Assembly: GCA_016844945.1 (NCBI GenBank)
Contig: JAERTJ010000187.1
Span: 1-64,000, forward strand
Reading direction: 5' to 3'
From: Fidelibacterota bacterium
GTDB taxonomy: Bacteria; Fidelibacterota; UBA8477; JABMPR01
DNA: 64,000 bases
The translations under genes and the position numbers were made by a program. Under the pieces are notes generated by a model. It saw only the letters and a list, made by a program, of their open reading frames with translations. It made no database searches and was not told the DNA's origin. Shown one piece after another: positions 35,235 to 44,176 of this stretch. Within the stretch, counting starts at the first letter, position 1, and each line of letters begins with the position of its first letter.

Positions 35235-37028
35235 ATGAACACCTTTGCTGAACTTGGCCTGTACGATGAGATTCTTCAAGCCATTCAAGAACTCGGTTTT
35301 GAGACTCCAACTCCCATTCAAGCCAAGACCATCCCTCACCTTTTATCGTCAACTCAGGATCTGGTGGCTTTCGCCCAGACGGGCACTGGAAAGACAGGGG
35401 CTTTTGGCCTTCCTGCCATCCATTTAACCAAAGCTGAAGATAAGAGAACCCAAACACTGATTCTCTGTCCTACACGAGAACTCTGTATTCAAATCACAAA
35501 AGATTTAAAGAATTTCTCCAAACATCTCACAGGGATCGGTGTCGTTGCAGTATATGGTGGAGCCAGCAGTGACACACAGATTAGAGAGCTCAGGAAAGCA
35601 TCTCAAATTGTTGTGGCTACACCGGGACGAGCCAAAGATTTGATCCGGCGTAAAAGACTTTTATTGAATAATGTTGAACGTGTCGTATTGGATGAAGCAG
35701 ATGAAATGCTGAATATGGGATTCAAGGAAGATCTGGATGCCATTCTTGCTGAGACTTTACCCACCAAACAAACCCTGTTGTTTTCAGCCACCATGTCCAA
35801 AGAAATCCTGCGCATGACCAAAACCTATATGCGAGATCCTCTGGAAATTGCTGCAGCAAGAATGAATACAGGTGCAGAAAATGTCAAGCATATCTACTAT
35901 ATGGTTCAGGCTAAAAACAGATATGAAGTACTCAAACGGATAGCGGATTCAAATCCCAATATTTATGGTCTTGTATTCTGCCGTACCCGTCAGGAAACAA
36001 AAGATACCGCCCACAAGTTCATGCATGACGGTTACAATGCTGATGCTTTGCATGGAGAATTATCTCAAGCCCAGCGTGATGAAGTCATGGGCCGATTCAG
36101 ATCAAGAAAATTGCAGATTCTTGTGGCAACAGATGTAGCTGCCAGGGGACTTGACATCAATGATTTGACCCATGTAGTGAACTACAATCTACCCGATGAT
36201 TCAGAAGTTTATATCCACCGCAGCGGACGTACAGGACGGGCTGGCAAGAGCGGAACCTCCATTGCTATTATCCACACCCGTGAGCATGGAAAAATCAGAT
36301 CAATTGAGAATAAATTTAAGATCAAGTTTACCAAGGAACTGGTTCCTACAGGTAAGGATATCTGTACCAAACAGCTTTATTCACTCATTGATAAAATTGA
36401 AAAGATTAAAGTTGACAACAAACAGATCGAACCATTCATGCCAGCCATCTATGAAAAACTTGAATGGCTGAGTCGCGAAGAACTCATCAAACATTTTGTG
36501 TCGGCAGAGTTCAATCGCTTTCTCGCATACTATAAGCATGCTCAGGACATAAATGTGAATGCCGGTGATAAACCTGAAAGAGGTGAACGTCCTGGGCGCA
36601 GGGATCGTTCAAAACGAGGGGATCGGCAAAACACTCGTAGTAACCAAGGTCGCCGTAGACCCATCCATACCAGATTGTTTATCAATTTGGGGATGAAGAA
36701 CGATTTGACTCCGACACGTCTTATAGGGCTCATAAATAAAACATTAAACTCCAATGAAGCAGATGTCGGCGCTATTGAGATTATGAAGAAGTTTTCTTTC
36801 TTCGATATAGAGCAAGGAGTTGTGGATCAACTGGTTGATAAGTTACATGGATCTGAGCATGAAGGTGTTCAGGTTCAACTTGAAGTTTCTACCGATAAAC
36901 CAACGCCATTGCCCAGAAAGAAAGATAAGTTTTCCAAGAAAAAAGAATATGGTATGAGCCAGGGCGGTAGGAGAAACAGCCGGGGCAAGAAAAAGGCCGT
37001 GAGTGCCCGTCGTAGCCGTAAGAAGTGA
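35235..37028 (+). CDS. deaD: DEAD-box RNA helicase with DbpA-like RNA-binding domain
   Basis: About 597 residues from the ATG at 35235 (a TTG at 35217 is less likely). The Q motif TPTPIQAKTIPH, motif I AQTGTGKT, Ia PTRELCIQ, motif II DEAD (VLDEADEML), III SAT, and VI HRSGRTGRAG are all intact. Residues ~450-475 are a basic, Arg/Gly/Asp linker. A DbpA-type RRM follows (RLFINLGMKNDLTPTRLIGLI, ending VQLEVSTD), then a very basic tail (KKAVSARRSRKK). The layout is that of CsdA/DeaD, which unwinds rRNA and mRNA during ribosome assembly. The next DEAD-box gene starts 10 bp on. Confidence 0.92.
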   Translation: MNTFAELGLYDEILQAIQELGFETPTPIQAKTIPHLLSSTQDLVAFAQTGTGKTGAFGLPAIHLTKAEDKRTQTLILCPTRELCIQITKDLKNFSKHLTGIGVVAVYGGASSDTQIRELRKASQIVVATPGRAKDLIRRKRLLLNNVERVVLDEADEMLNMGFKEDLDAILAETLPTKQTLLFSATMSKEILRMTKTYMRDPLEIAAARMNTGAENVKHIYYMVQAKNRYEVLKRIADSNPNIYGLVFCRTRQETKDTAHKFMHDGYNADALHGELSQAQRDEVMGRFRSRKLQILVATDVAARGLDINDLTHVVNYNLPDDSEVYIHRSGRTGRAGKSGTSIAIIHTREHGKIRSIENKFKIKFTKELVPTGKDICTKQLYSLIDKIEKIKVDNKQIEPFMPAIYEKLEWLSREELIKHFVSAEFNRFLAYYKHAQDINVNAGDKPERGERPGRRDRSKRGDRQNTRSNQGRRRPIHTRLFINLGMKNDLTPTRLIGLINKTLNSNEADVGAIEIMKKFSFFDIEQGVVDQLVDKLHGSEHEGVQVQLEVSTDKPTPLPRKKDKFSKKKEYGMSQGGRRNSRGKKKAVSARRSRKK

Positions 37029-37037
37029 TCCAGTAAT

Positions 37038-38303
37038 ATGACTTTTCAACAGTTAGGGGTTATTGACCCAATCCTCAAGGCATTGGACTCAGAGGGCTAT
37101 ACTCGTCCCACTCCCATTCAAGAAAAATCAATTCCCATATTACTAAAGGGGAAAGACCTGTTAGGGTGTGCCCAGACAGGCACAGGAAAAACAGCGGCGT
37201 TCGCAATCCCAATTCTTCAGCTATTACATAAGCATAGAACTCAGGAAAAAGGGAAGCGGAAAATCAGAGCACTTATCGTGACACCTACTCGTGAACTGGC
37301 TATTCAAATCGGGGAGAGTTTTACGGTATACGGGAAATTTACCGGGATTAGGAATACAGTCATTTTTGGTGGTGTTAAGCAGGGTGCCCAAACAAAAATA
37401 TTAGATAGAGGTGTTGATGTCCTGGTAGCCACTCCTGGACGACTACTTGATCTTATGCAACAGGGTTATATATCTCTCAGGGATGTTGAATATTCTGTTC
37501 TGGATGAATCTGATCGAATGTTAGATATGGGTTTTATCCATGATATAAAAAAGATCATAGCCAAACTTCCCCCAAAGCGTCAATCACTATTTTTCTCTGC
37601 GACCATGCCTCCAGACATTGTTGCTCTTTCCAGGAAAATATTAGGTAATCCTGAGAAGGTCTCAGTGACTCCGGACCAGACCACCGCTGAGAAAGTAAAG
37701 CAGGTTGTGTATTTTGTAAGTAAACCTGCCAAGACTAAACTGTTGATTCATCTGATTAAAGCTGAAAATATGAATTCTGTACTGGTCTTCTCCAGGACCA
37801 AACACGGCGCCAACAAAATTGTAAAACTCCTCGATAAAGCAAAGATTGGTGCAGAAGCCATTCACAGTAATAAATCTCAAGGTGCTCGTCAAAGAGCGCT
37901 TGGAAACTTTAAAAGTGGTGAAACCAAAGTATTGGTAGCGACTGATATTGCCGCTCGAGGAATCGATGTGGATGATCTCTCCCATGTGGTGAACTATGAT
38001 CTTCCCAACATTTCTGAGACCTATGTGCATCGAATTGGCAGAACGGGTCGAGCAGGTGCCAGTGGGATAGCGATTTCATTCTGCAATGAAGAAGAGAAGG
38101 CTTATCTCCGTGATATCGAGAAATTGATCAACCAGAAAATTGAAGTGGTCAAAGAACATCCTTATGTCAATTTTAAACCAGAAATTGCTGCAAAGGATGC
38201 TGCTGTACCCTATGGGCTAAGGAAAAAATCAAAACCAGCAAATAGTGGGGGTGGCGGTAGTCGTCCGCGACGCCGGAGTAAAAGACACCGTAAAACTGAT
38301 TAG
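37038..38303 (+). CDS. rhlE: RhlE-type DEAD-box RNA helicase
   Basis: 421 residues. Motifs: [10 protein letters not shown] (Q), [19 protein letters not shown] (I), [13 protein letters not shown] (Ia), SAT (III) and [10 protein letters not shown] (VI). Motif II reads DESD ([13 protein letters not shown]) in place of DEAD, an Ala to Ser change. The C-terminus is short and basic ([13 protein letters not shown]) without an extra domain, typical of RhlE. It follows deaD by 10 bp, so the two helicases form one unit. Confidence 0.92.
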   Translation: MTFQQLGVIDPILKALDSEGYTRPTPIQEKSIPILLKGKDLLGCAQTGTGKTAAFAIPILQLLHKHRTQEKGKRKIRALIVTPTRELAIQIGESFTVYGKFTGIRNTVIFGGVKQGAQTKILDRGVDVLVATPGRLLDLMQQGYISLRDVEYSVLDESDRMLDMGFIHDIKKIIAKLPPKRQSLFFSATMPPDIVALSRKILGNPEKVSVTPDQTTAEKVKQVVYFVSKPAKTKLLIHLIKAENMNSVLVFSRTKHGANKIVKLLDKAKIGAEAIHSNKSQGARQRALGNFKSGETKVLVATDIAARGIDVDDLSHVVNYDLPNISETYVHRIGRTGRAGASGIAISFCNEEEKAYLRDIEKLINQKIEVVKEHPYVNFKPEIAAKDAAVPYGLRKKSKPANSGGGGSRPRRRSKRHRKTD

Positions 38304-38463
38304 CACGTTCGATTAAAGAAACCTCAATACTTTAGTGATAAATAATGGTTTAATATCAAATACTTATCTCTCACATAGGGTTATATTTGGGTGTTGAATA
38401 AGTACTTTAAGGCATTCGATCTGAAGTATATCCCGACGTGTTGATCTAAGGAATGTTGATGTA

Positions 38464-38898
38464 ATGAGAATCTGGTCTCTCCACCCCAAATATCTGGATA
38501 GCAAAGGCTTAGTCGCATTGTGGCGGGAAACCTTGTTGGCAAAACATGTACTTGAAGGACGTACAAGGGGATATCAGAATCACCCTCAACTTGTAAGGTT
38601 TAAAGCTGCCCAGGACCCTCTGAACAGTATCAATCAATACTTAGCCCATGTTTTAGAGGAAGCGATGGCGAGAGGATATAATTTTGACGCCAGAAAAATC
38701 GAGGCGTTTTCACCACTCCCTGGATTGACAGTAACTAAGAGGCAAATAGCCTATGAACGAACACACCTACTCAAAAAACTTAAAATTAGAGATACCCTTA
38801 AATACGAGCTTTTAAAAACCCAGAAAGTAATTGAAGCACACCCACTCCTCAGGATTGTGGATGGGGAAGTCGAATCATGGGAAGTTGTGTCGGACTAA
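38464..38898 (+). CDS. Pyrimidine-dimer DNA glycosylase (T4 endonuclease V-like)
   Basis: 144 residues. MRIWSLHPKYLDSKGLVALW, RETLLAKHVLEGRTRGYQNH and PQLVRFKAAQDPLNSINQYL are the Pyr_excise family signature. T4 endonuclease V uses the N-terminal Thr2 amine and Glu23; here residue 2 is Arg and residue 22 Glu lies in WRETLLAK, so the catalytic amine would have to be another N-terminal group. The family acts in excision of cyclobutane dimers. It follows the helicases by 160 bp. Confidence 0.82.
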   Translation: MRIWSLHPKYLDSKGLVALWRETLLAKHVLEGRTRGYQNHPQLVRFKAAQDPLNSINQYLAHVLEEAMARGYNFDARKIEAFSPLPGLTVTKRQIAYERTHLLKKLKIRDTLKYELLKTQKVIEAHPLLRIVDGEVESWEVVSD

Positions 38899-38920
38899 TG
38901 CGAAAGGTTTTAACCTCAGG

Positions 38921-40621
38921 ATGTGGGAGTCAACGTTGAATAATGCGTTACATAAAACATGTTTAAGCATATTATATATTGGTCTATTCTGGTTAAGTGC
39001 TTTACCTGTAAGAGGGGAAATAATACGAGGTGATACACTAAGTATAAACCCTATAACATTTATGGACCAAAGTCCTGTCGGCTGGAATGCCCAATATAAA
39101 ACTATTGTAGATTTCCCAGATGATCATACAGAATGGTCAAAGATTTTAATGATTCAAACACTAAAGTGTGATTCTGCAACTGCTGGTGATCAATATCCCT
39201 GCGGTGAATGGGACTATATATGGAATACAATTATTAAAGTACCAGTGGCGGACTCTATTGAAACATTTACACTGGGAAGTTTTGTCACACCCTATGGTAA
39301 AAGACTAAATCTTGGGGGTAAAAGGGGATGGGTCTGGACATATGATATCACCGAGTATGCACCATTGCTTAGAGGTGAGCGTGAGTTGATCACAGGTAAC
39401 AATCAGGAACTCTTAGATTTAAAATTCCTGTTTATCAAAGGCAAGCCAGCAAGGACGGTGCTATCAGTTGAAAACATCTATCCCTATGCTGACTACCGTT
39501 ATGAGCATTTAGCCACAGATAGTTTATTGAAAGAAAAGGAAGTGGTGTTGTCAAGAGAAGCTCAGGCCTTTAGCCTGAAGGCCATCATCTCTGGTCATGG
39601 ACATGCAGGGCCCAGAAATTGTTGTGAATGGGATAGTAAAACACATTCTTACGTGATCAACCGCTGGCATAGCTACAGATGGAAAGTATGGAAAGACTGT
39701 GGCAATAATCCAATTTATCCCCAGGGGGGAACCTGGCCCTTTGACAGAGCCGGTTGGTGTCCCGGTACAAAAGTAGATGAATATGAATTTGAGATTACCT
39801 CGAAAGTGAACCCTGGCGACACCGTTTTAATAGATTATGAAATCGAAAATTTTAAAGATAACGGTGAGGAGGCTGGGACATTCCGTATGAGTCATCAACT
39901 TTTCAGCTATGGTCCACCGAACTCTAAACATGATGCAGCCATGGTGGAAATAATCTCACCCAATCGTGCTGATAGGTATAGTCGACAAAATCCTGATTGT
40001 GGTTCACCCATCATTCGGGTTCAAAACCAGGGTCGGTATCCCCTGAAGAATCTAACAATCAAATATGGTGTTTCAGGATCTCGCAAGCGTAATGCAAAGT
40101 GGCAGGGAAATCTGGAATTTCTGGAGTCAGAGATAATCACTCTACCATCTCTACCCATAAAGAAATTGAAAAAATCACAAACATTTGAAGTTGAGATTAT
40201 GATGAATAAGAATATCGCTGATGAGAATAAGGACAACAACTGGTTGAGTTCACATTATGGTATGCCTAAAGTGTTACCAGAACATTTCGAGCTGGTGATT
40301 CACACGAATAACTTGGGTCGCTCAACAGAGAATCGTTTTATCATCAATGATGCATCGGGTATGACCTGGTACTATGAGGATTCTTTTGAAGATAGTACTG
40401 CGTATCGATTCCCTATAGAGTTAGCGCGTGGATGTTATCAGTTTAAATTTATGGATGATCAGGAAGATGGCATATCAAAGCATTGGTGGAATCGAAGTGC
40501 AGCACCTGATCAGGTTGGTATGAATGGGCTTGTCCAGCTTGAATCATTATCTGGAGATACACTGGTCACCTTTCCAGCGGATTTTGGCCAGGAGATATTG
40601 CTGAACTTTATCGTGGAATAG
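38921..40621 (+). CDS. Secreted PNGase F-like peptide-N-glycosidase
   Basis: 566 residues from the ATG at 38921, chosen because the signal peptide ALHKTCLSILYIGLFWLSAL lies right after it; the frame is open upstream into the glycosylase gene. The N-domain contains DFPDDHTEWSKILMIQTLKC, DQYPCGEWDYIWNT and TPYGKRLNLG, and the second domain GHGHAGPRNCCEWDSKTHSY and YPQGGTWPFDRAGWCPGTK, matching PNGase F N- and C-terminal beta-sandwiches. These enzymes release N-glycans from glycoproteins. A further C-terminal ~150 residues form an extra beta domain that may be for binding or export. Points to use of eukaryotic glycoproteins. Confidence 0.8.
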   Translation: MWESTLNNALHKTCLSILYIGLFWLSALPVRGEIIRGDTLSINPITFMDQSPVGWNAQYKTIVDFPDDHTEWSKILMIQTLKCDSATAGDQYPCGEWDYIWNTIIKVPVADSIETFTLGSFVTPYGKRLNLGGKRGWVWTYDITEYAPLLRGERELITGNNQELLDLKFLFIKGKPARTVLSVENIYPYADYRYEHLATDSLLKEKEVVLSREAQAFSLKAIISGHGHAGPRNCCEWDSKTHSYVINRWHSYRWKVWKDCGNNPIYPQGGTWPFDRAGWCPGTKVDEYEFEITSKVNPGDTVLIDYEIENFKDNGEEAGTFRMSHQLFSYGPPNSKHDAAMVEIISPNRADRYSRQNPDCGSPIIRVQNQGRYPLKNLTIKYGVSGSRKRNAKWQGNLEFLESEIITLPSLPIKKLKKSQTFEVEIMMNKNIADENKDNNWLSSHYGMPKVLPEHFELVIHTNNLGRSTENRFIINDASGMTWYYEDSFEDSTAYRFPIELARGCYQFKFMDDQEDGISKHWWNRSAAPDQVGMNGLVQLESLSGDTLVTFPADFGQEILLNFIVE

Positions 40622-40659
40622 ATTCAGCAGTGATTATAGCTGATTGTGAATTGTAAGTT

Positions 40660-41259
40660 TTAAGAAACTAGTTTTAGTAAACGTTCACCTACAACATCAA
40701 TACTTTTCCCCAGGACGATAAGTCCATCCTGATGACCACCCATGACAATGATTTGTGGTGAATGTGGAGAAAGTGTCAGGATCAACCTTTTGACTTCCTT
40801 TGCCATTTCAGGCGTTCCATAAGGGATATGCTCAGCAGTTGTTGGGAGTACATGCTTATAAGTTTTCCAGAGCATAGTATTGTGCACGTGCATAACACAT
40901 CTAACGTCAGGCATTGTACGATATATGATGCCGTGTGTCATAGACTCAGACGAAGGCGGAATTTGGCCTGAACTCTTAAGAATGTTATGGCTAATATTGA
41001 AATCTGTGACCAGTACATATTCATCTGAGGTGAGAACAGGGGCACTCCCTGTGGAAGAGCCTGACACAATAAAGGTGTTCTCCTTAAAGCGACGACTAAT
41101 GTTACCGTAGCCAGTGCCATCAGGATAAACACCAATCAGTTTTGCTGTATGAAGGATGGTACGCCATTTATTAAGGTTCTCTGTGTAGATGGACTCAGGG
41201 GGAGTAGCTAAAGATAATTCTGGTTTAAACTTTATGTAGCCATCATCAATCATTGACAC
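40660..41259 (-). CDS. Class II aldolase/adducin-family protein (MtnB- or Ald2-like)
   Basis: 199 residues. Zinc ligands are visible as HVHNT (two His, ~120) and the third His in MGGHQDGLIVLG near the end; the catalytic Glu is in PPSSESMTHG. Class II members act as methylthioribulose-1-phosphate dehydratase (MtnB) or as aldolases. Its start overlaps the end of mtnA by 14 bp, so the isomerase product, a ribulose-1-phosphate derivative, is the likely substrate. Dehydration (methionine salvage) or aldol cleavage to DHAP plus an aldehyde (DHAP shunt) are both possible. Start GTG at 41259; ATG at 41253 is equally good. Confidence 0.82.
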   Translation of the reverse strand: MSMIDDGYIKFKPELSLATPPESIYTENLNKWRTILHTAKLIGVYPDGTGYGNISRRFKENTFIVSGSSTGSAPVLTSDEYVLVTDFNISHNILKSSGQIPPSSESMTHGIIYRTMPDVRCVMHVHNTMLWKTYKHVLPTTAEHIPYGTPEMAKEVKRLILTLSPHSPQIIVMGGHQDGLIVLGKSIDVVGERLLKLVS

Positions 41260-42361
41260 GCTTTTCCGGGTAGAGTTGTAGGATTGATGCCTTGTTTGGT
41301 TTGCAGATACCCCGCTCAGTAATAAGACCGGTGACTAACCGGGCTGGAGTAACATCGAAAGCATAGTTTGCAGTATTAGACTCACGGGTGGTTAACAGGA
41401 CAGATTTGAGGGTGTTGCCGTCCAAGCCCTGGATATGCTTAACTTCATCACCATCGCGTTGTTCAATGGGAATATCCTTGCAGCCATCCTGAATAACCCA
41501 ATCAAAAGTGGAAGAAGGTAGGGCTACATAAAAGGGGATGTCATTGTCCTGAGCAGCAAGTGCCTTTAAATAGGTGCCAATCTTATTGGCCACATCGCCT
41601 GTATGGGTTGTTCGGTCACTACCAACAATAACAATATCAACCAGACCGTTTTGCATAAGATGTCCACCAGTGTTATCTGTAATGACTGTAAATGGAACAC
41701 CGTGCTGTTCAAGTTCCCATGCAGTTAATCTTGAGCCCTGGTTACGTGGACGAGTTTCATCAACCCAAACATGTACATCAATTCCTGCATCGTGAGACGC
41801 GTAGATGGGAGCGGTGGCAGAACCATGATCGACAAAAGCTAACCAGCCAGCATTACAATGAGTCAGAATGTTAACAGGTTGACCCTTCTTTTGCTCCGAA
41901 AGATATCGAATAAGTGGGAAACCATGCTGGCCGATACTAAAACACGCCTGAGCATCCTCATCGGCAATAGTTTGTGCTAGTGTTTTAGTTTTAGCAGGAA
42001 TATCACTCATCGAAAGTACATTATTTATGCAGTCCAATTGTTTATCAATAGCATAGCTAAGATTGACTGCAGTTGGGCGAGAAGATTTAAGTTTATCAGC
42101 TGCTCGCTTGATAATTGCAAGCGGGTTATCGTGACTGACGGCATCAACGGCAGCTAGGTACATCCCGTAAGCCCCAGCAGCACCAATTAGTCCTGCACCA
42201 CGAACATGCATATCCCGAATGGCGACGAAGACATCATCTACGGTATGAAGTGCTTCTATGATGAATTGATGAGGGAGTGGGCGTTGGTCGATGATACAAA
42301 CAACAGTATCATCATCAGAATCTAACCATATTGTTCTATAATGTTGACCATCAATCTTCAA
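41246..42361 (-). CDS. mtnA: S-methyl-5-thioribose-1-phosphate isomerase (MtnA/DrdI type)
   Basis: 371 residues, eIF2B-related fold. The signature RGAGLIGAAGAYG lies near residue 56; the catalytic Cys is in THCNAGWLA near 168 and Asp in SDRTTHTGDVANKIGTY near 250. It isomerises 5-methylthioribose-1-phosphate, or 5-deoxyribose-1-phosphate in DrdI, to the ribulose form. Paired with a class II aldolase only, without mtnC, mtnD or mtnK nearby. Confidence 0.88.
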   Translation of the reverse strand: MKIDGQHYRTIWLDSDDDTVVCIIDQRPLPHQFIIEALHTVDDVFVAIRDMHVRGAGLIGAAGAYGMYLAAVDAVSHDNPLAIIKRAADKLKSSRPTAVNLSYAIDKQLDCINNVLSMSDIPAKTKTLAQTIADEDAQACFSIGQHGFPLIRYLSEQKKGQPVNILTHCNAGWLAFVDHGSATAPIYASHDAGIDVHVWVDETRPRNQGSRLTAWELEQHGVPFTVITDNTGGHLMQNGLVDIVIVGSDRTTHTGDVANKIGTYLKALAAQDNDIPFYVALPSSTFDWVIQDGCKDIPIEQRDGDEVKHIQGLDGNTLKSVLLTTRESNTANYAFDVTPARLVTGLITERGICKPNKASILQLYPEKRVND

Positions 42362-42372
42362 TGATTTAACCT

Positions 42373-43629
42373 TTAACTTAAAGGAAATTCACTATTAATA
42401 ATTCTATCTGTAGCACCAATGCGTTGATTAACAAATTCTTTAATCAAATGACGGCGTTCATCGATGGTTTCAGGTGCCAGAGAAAGGAAAGATTGAAGTT
42501 CATCTGGGGTGTGGATAACATTGGAGAGACCCGATTCAACAAGATCAATAGCTTCAGCAAGGATATCATATTTGGGACCATGTGCTACAGGGACATGGTA
42601 AACAGCTGCTTCAGTGACTGAGTGGACGCCAGCACCAAAGCCAGCACCAATAAATGCGAGTTTTGCATACTTATAGAGGTCAGCCAGGTGTCCGACATGG
42701 TTCCAGATGAGAACAGATTCATCCTTATACTCACTTAACTCAGTTTTGCGGATAGATTTGATTTTATGTCGGTATAGTGCTACCTCCCAGGGTACTAAAT
42801 CTCTCTCGTGAACCTCATGTGGCACAATGACATGCAGGTAAGTGTTGTTTTGTGGGAGTTTAGCGATAGCGTCTGCCACAATGACCAAATCAGTGTCTAT
42901 CACGGAGCCATATACAATGACCATTCGGTCAGCTATTACATTCTCTGCAAGAAGGTCTGAATCATTGGTTTTAGCTCGCTCATTCACTTGGTCGAACCGT
43001 GAGTCACCCACCACACTTATTTTACCTGAATAGAGGCGAGAAAGTAGTGATTCTAAGGCAACAGATCCTGTATATATCTTATCAATGTACTGAAATACTT
43101 GCTGATTGACCTGCCGTATCCCAGGTAACAAGCGGGTTGAATTCGTGTAAAGGTTCGCATTGATCAGAATATTTCTGACCTGGTTGCGACGGAGGGCCAG
43201 AAGAAGGTTGGGCCAGATGTCATGACGCGTATTAATATGTATATCTGGCTTGAGAAGTTTAATGAAACGATTTACCCGGGAGTATGTATCCCAGGGTAGA
43301 AAACATACACCATCAAAAGTTTTATCATGAGATACTTTAAAGAAAATTGTTGATGAAGTCAGGGTCTGGAATATATATACATCCATTTCCCTCAATCTTG
43401 AGAGAATGGGACGCATTTGTTCAAACTCGCCAGCGGAGGCAGCATGAGTCCAGATCACTGGTTTTGGATTCGATTTTACAATCTCAGTGAAAGTAGATAG
43501 CTTAGACCAGATATCTTTTTGACCAGCTAGACTACTCCCCAGTTTATCATTGAAATATGCGACTATCCATGCAACCGGAACTGCAACAATAATTAAAAGA
43601 TTATATATTAAATAAAAAATAATTCTCAT
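42373..43629 (-). CDS. WaaA-like 3-deoxy-ulosonic acid transferase
   Basis: 418 residues. N-terminal membrane anchor (FYLIYNLLIIVAVPVAWIVAY), then the general-base motif HAASAGEFEQ (Glu68) of GT30/KdtA enzymes and, in the C-terminal lobe, GAGFGAGVHSVTEAAVYHVPV and HGPKYDILAEA, the nucleotide-binding block. The canonical ETE(I/L)WPN is RHDIWPN at 135-141. GT30 enzymes move Kdo from CMP-Kdo to lipid A precursor. Here it is coupled by a 4-base overlap to a KdsC-type phosphatase and to neuB/neuA, so its donor may be a CMP-nonulosonate instead of, or in addition to, CMP-Kdo. Confidence 0.85.
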   Translation of the reverse strand: MRIIFYLIYNLLIIVAVPVAWIVAYFNDKLGSSLAGQKDIWSKLSTFTEIVKSNPKPVIWTHAASAGEFEQMRPILSRLREMDVYIFQTLTSSTIFFKVSHDKTFDGVCFLPWDTYSRVNRFIKLLKPDIHINTRHDIWPNLLLALRRNQVRNILINANLYTNSTRLLPGIRQVNQQVFQYIDKIYTGSVALESLLSRLYSGKISVVGDSRFDQVNERAKTNDSDLLAENVIADRMVIVYGSVIDTDLVIVADAIAKLPQNNTYLHVIVPHEVHERDLVPWEVALYRHKIKSIRKTELSEYKDESVLIWNHVGHLADLYKYAKLAFIGAGFGAGVHSVTEAAVYHVPVAHGPKYDILAEAIDLVESGLSNVIHTPDELQSFLSLAPETIDERRHLIKEFVNQRIGATDRIINSEFPLS

Positions 43630-44123
43630 TGTTGACTGGCAATAATTAAATCAGCAAACTCACGAAAAGCACCATCACCACCAGCACGTTGAAGTAAAAT
43701 ATCTGGTTTTAATATATGAAAGGCGGGAGTATTCGCTGGTGAAGCTGTTAACCCCGCGATTTGCATAACAGCATAATCATTCAAGTCATCTCCAATATAT
43801 GCAACCTCACTGGGATCAAGCTTATACTTATCAAGGAGTGACTCGAATACATTTATCTTATCATCTACTCCAAGGAATACATCTTCAATCTTTAGCTTCT
43901 TAGCTCGTAGTGCAACTGGTTTGGAATTCTCACCTGTAATGATTGCTGTTTTGATTCCTACCTTTGATAAAAGTGCAGTTGCCATACCATCATAATAGCT
44001 GAAGGCCTTCATGACTTCACCTTGATCTGAGTAATAAATTCTGGCATCTGTCCAGACTCCATCAATATCCGTAACTACAAGTTTAATTTTTCGGGCTTTT
44101 GTTTTAAGCGCATCAGATATCAT
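43626..44123 (-). CDS. KdsC/YrbI-type HAD phosphatase
   Basis: 165 residues, cap-less HAD of subfamily IIIA: DIDGVWTDARIYY (Asp19, Asp21) near the N-terminus, ITGENSKPV (motif II), Lys in the DKINVFESLLDKY helix, and YIGDDLNDYAVM (motif IV). KdsC removes phosphate from Kdo-8-P; close relatives remove it from Neu5Ac-9-P or Kdn-9-P. Lying between a 9-phosphate-type neuB and the WaaA-like gene, the nonulosonate role is as likely as the Kdo role. Overlaps the next gene by 4 bp. Confidence 0.88.
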   Translation of the reverse strand: MISDALKTKARKIKLVVTDIDGVWTDARIYYSDQGEVMKAFSYYDGMATALLSKVGIKTAIITGENSKPVALRAKKLKIEDVFLGVDDKINVFESLLDKYKLDPSEVAYIGDDLNDYAVMQIAGLTASPANTPAFHILKPDILLQRAGGDGAFREFADLIIASQQ

Positions 44124-44176
44124 AGTTGTCTCCAGTGAAAAGGAATAATGGAACCGTTAATAGTGTCTATACTATC

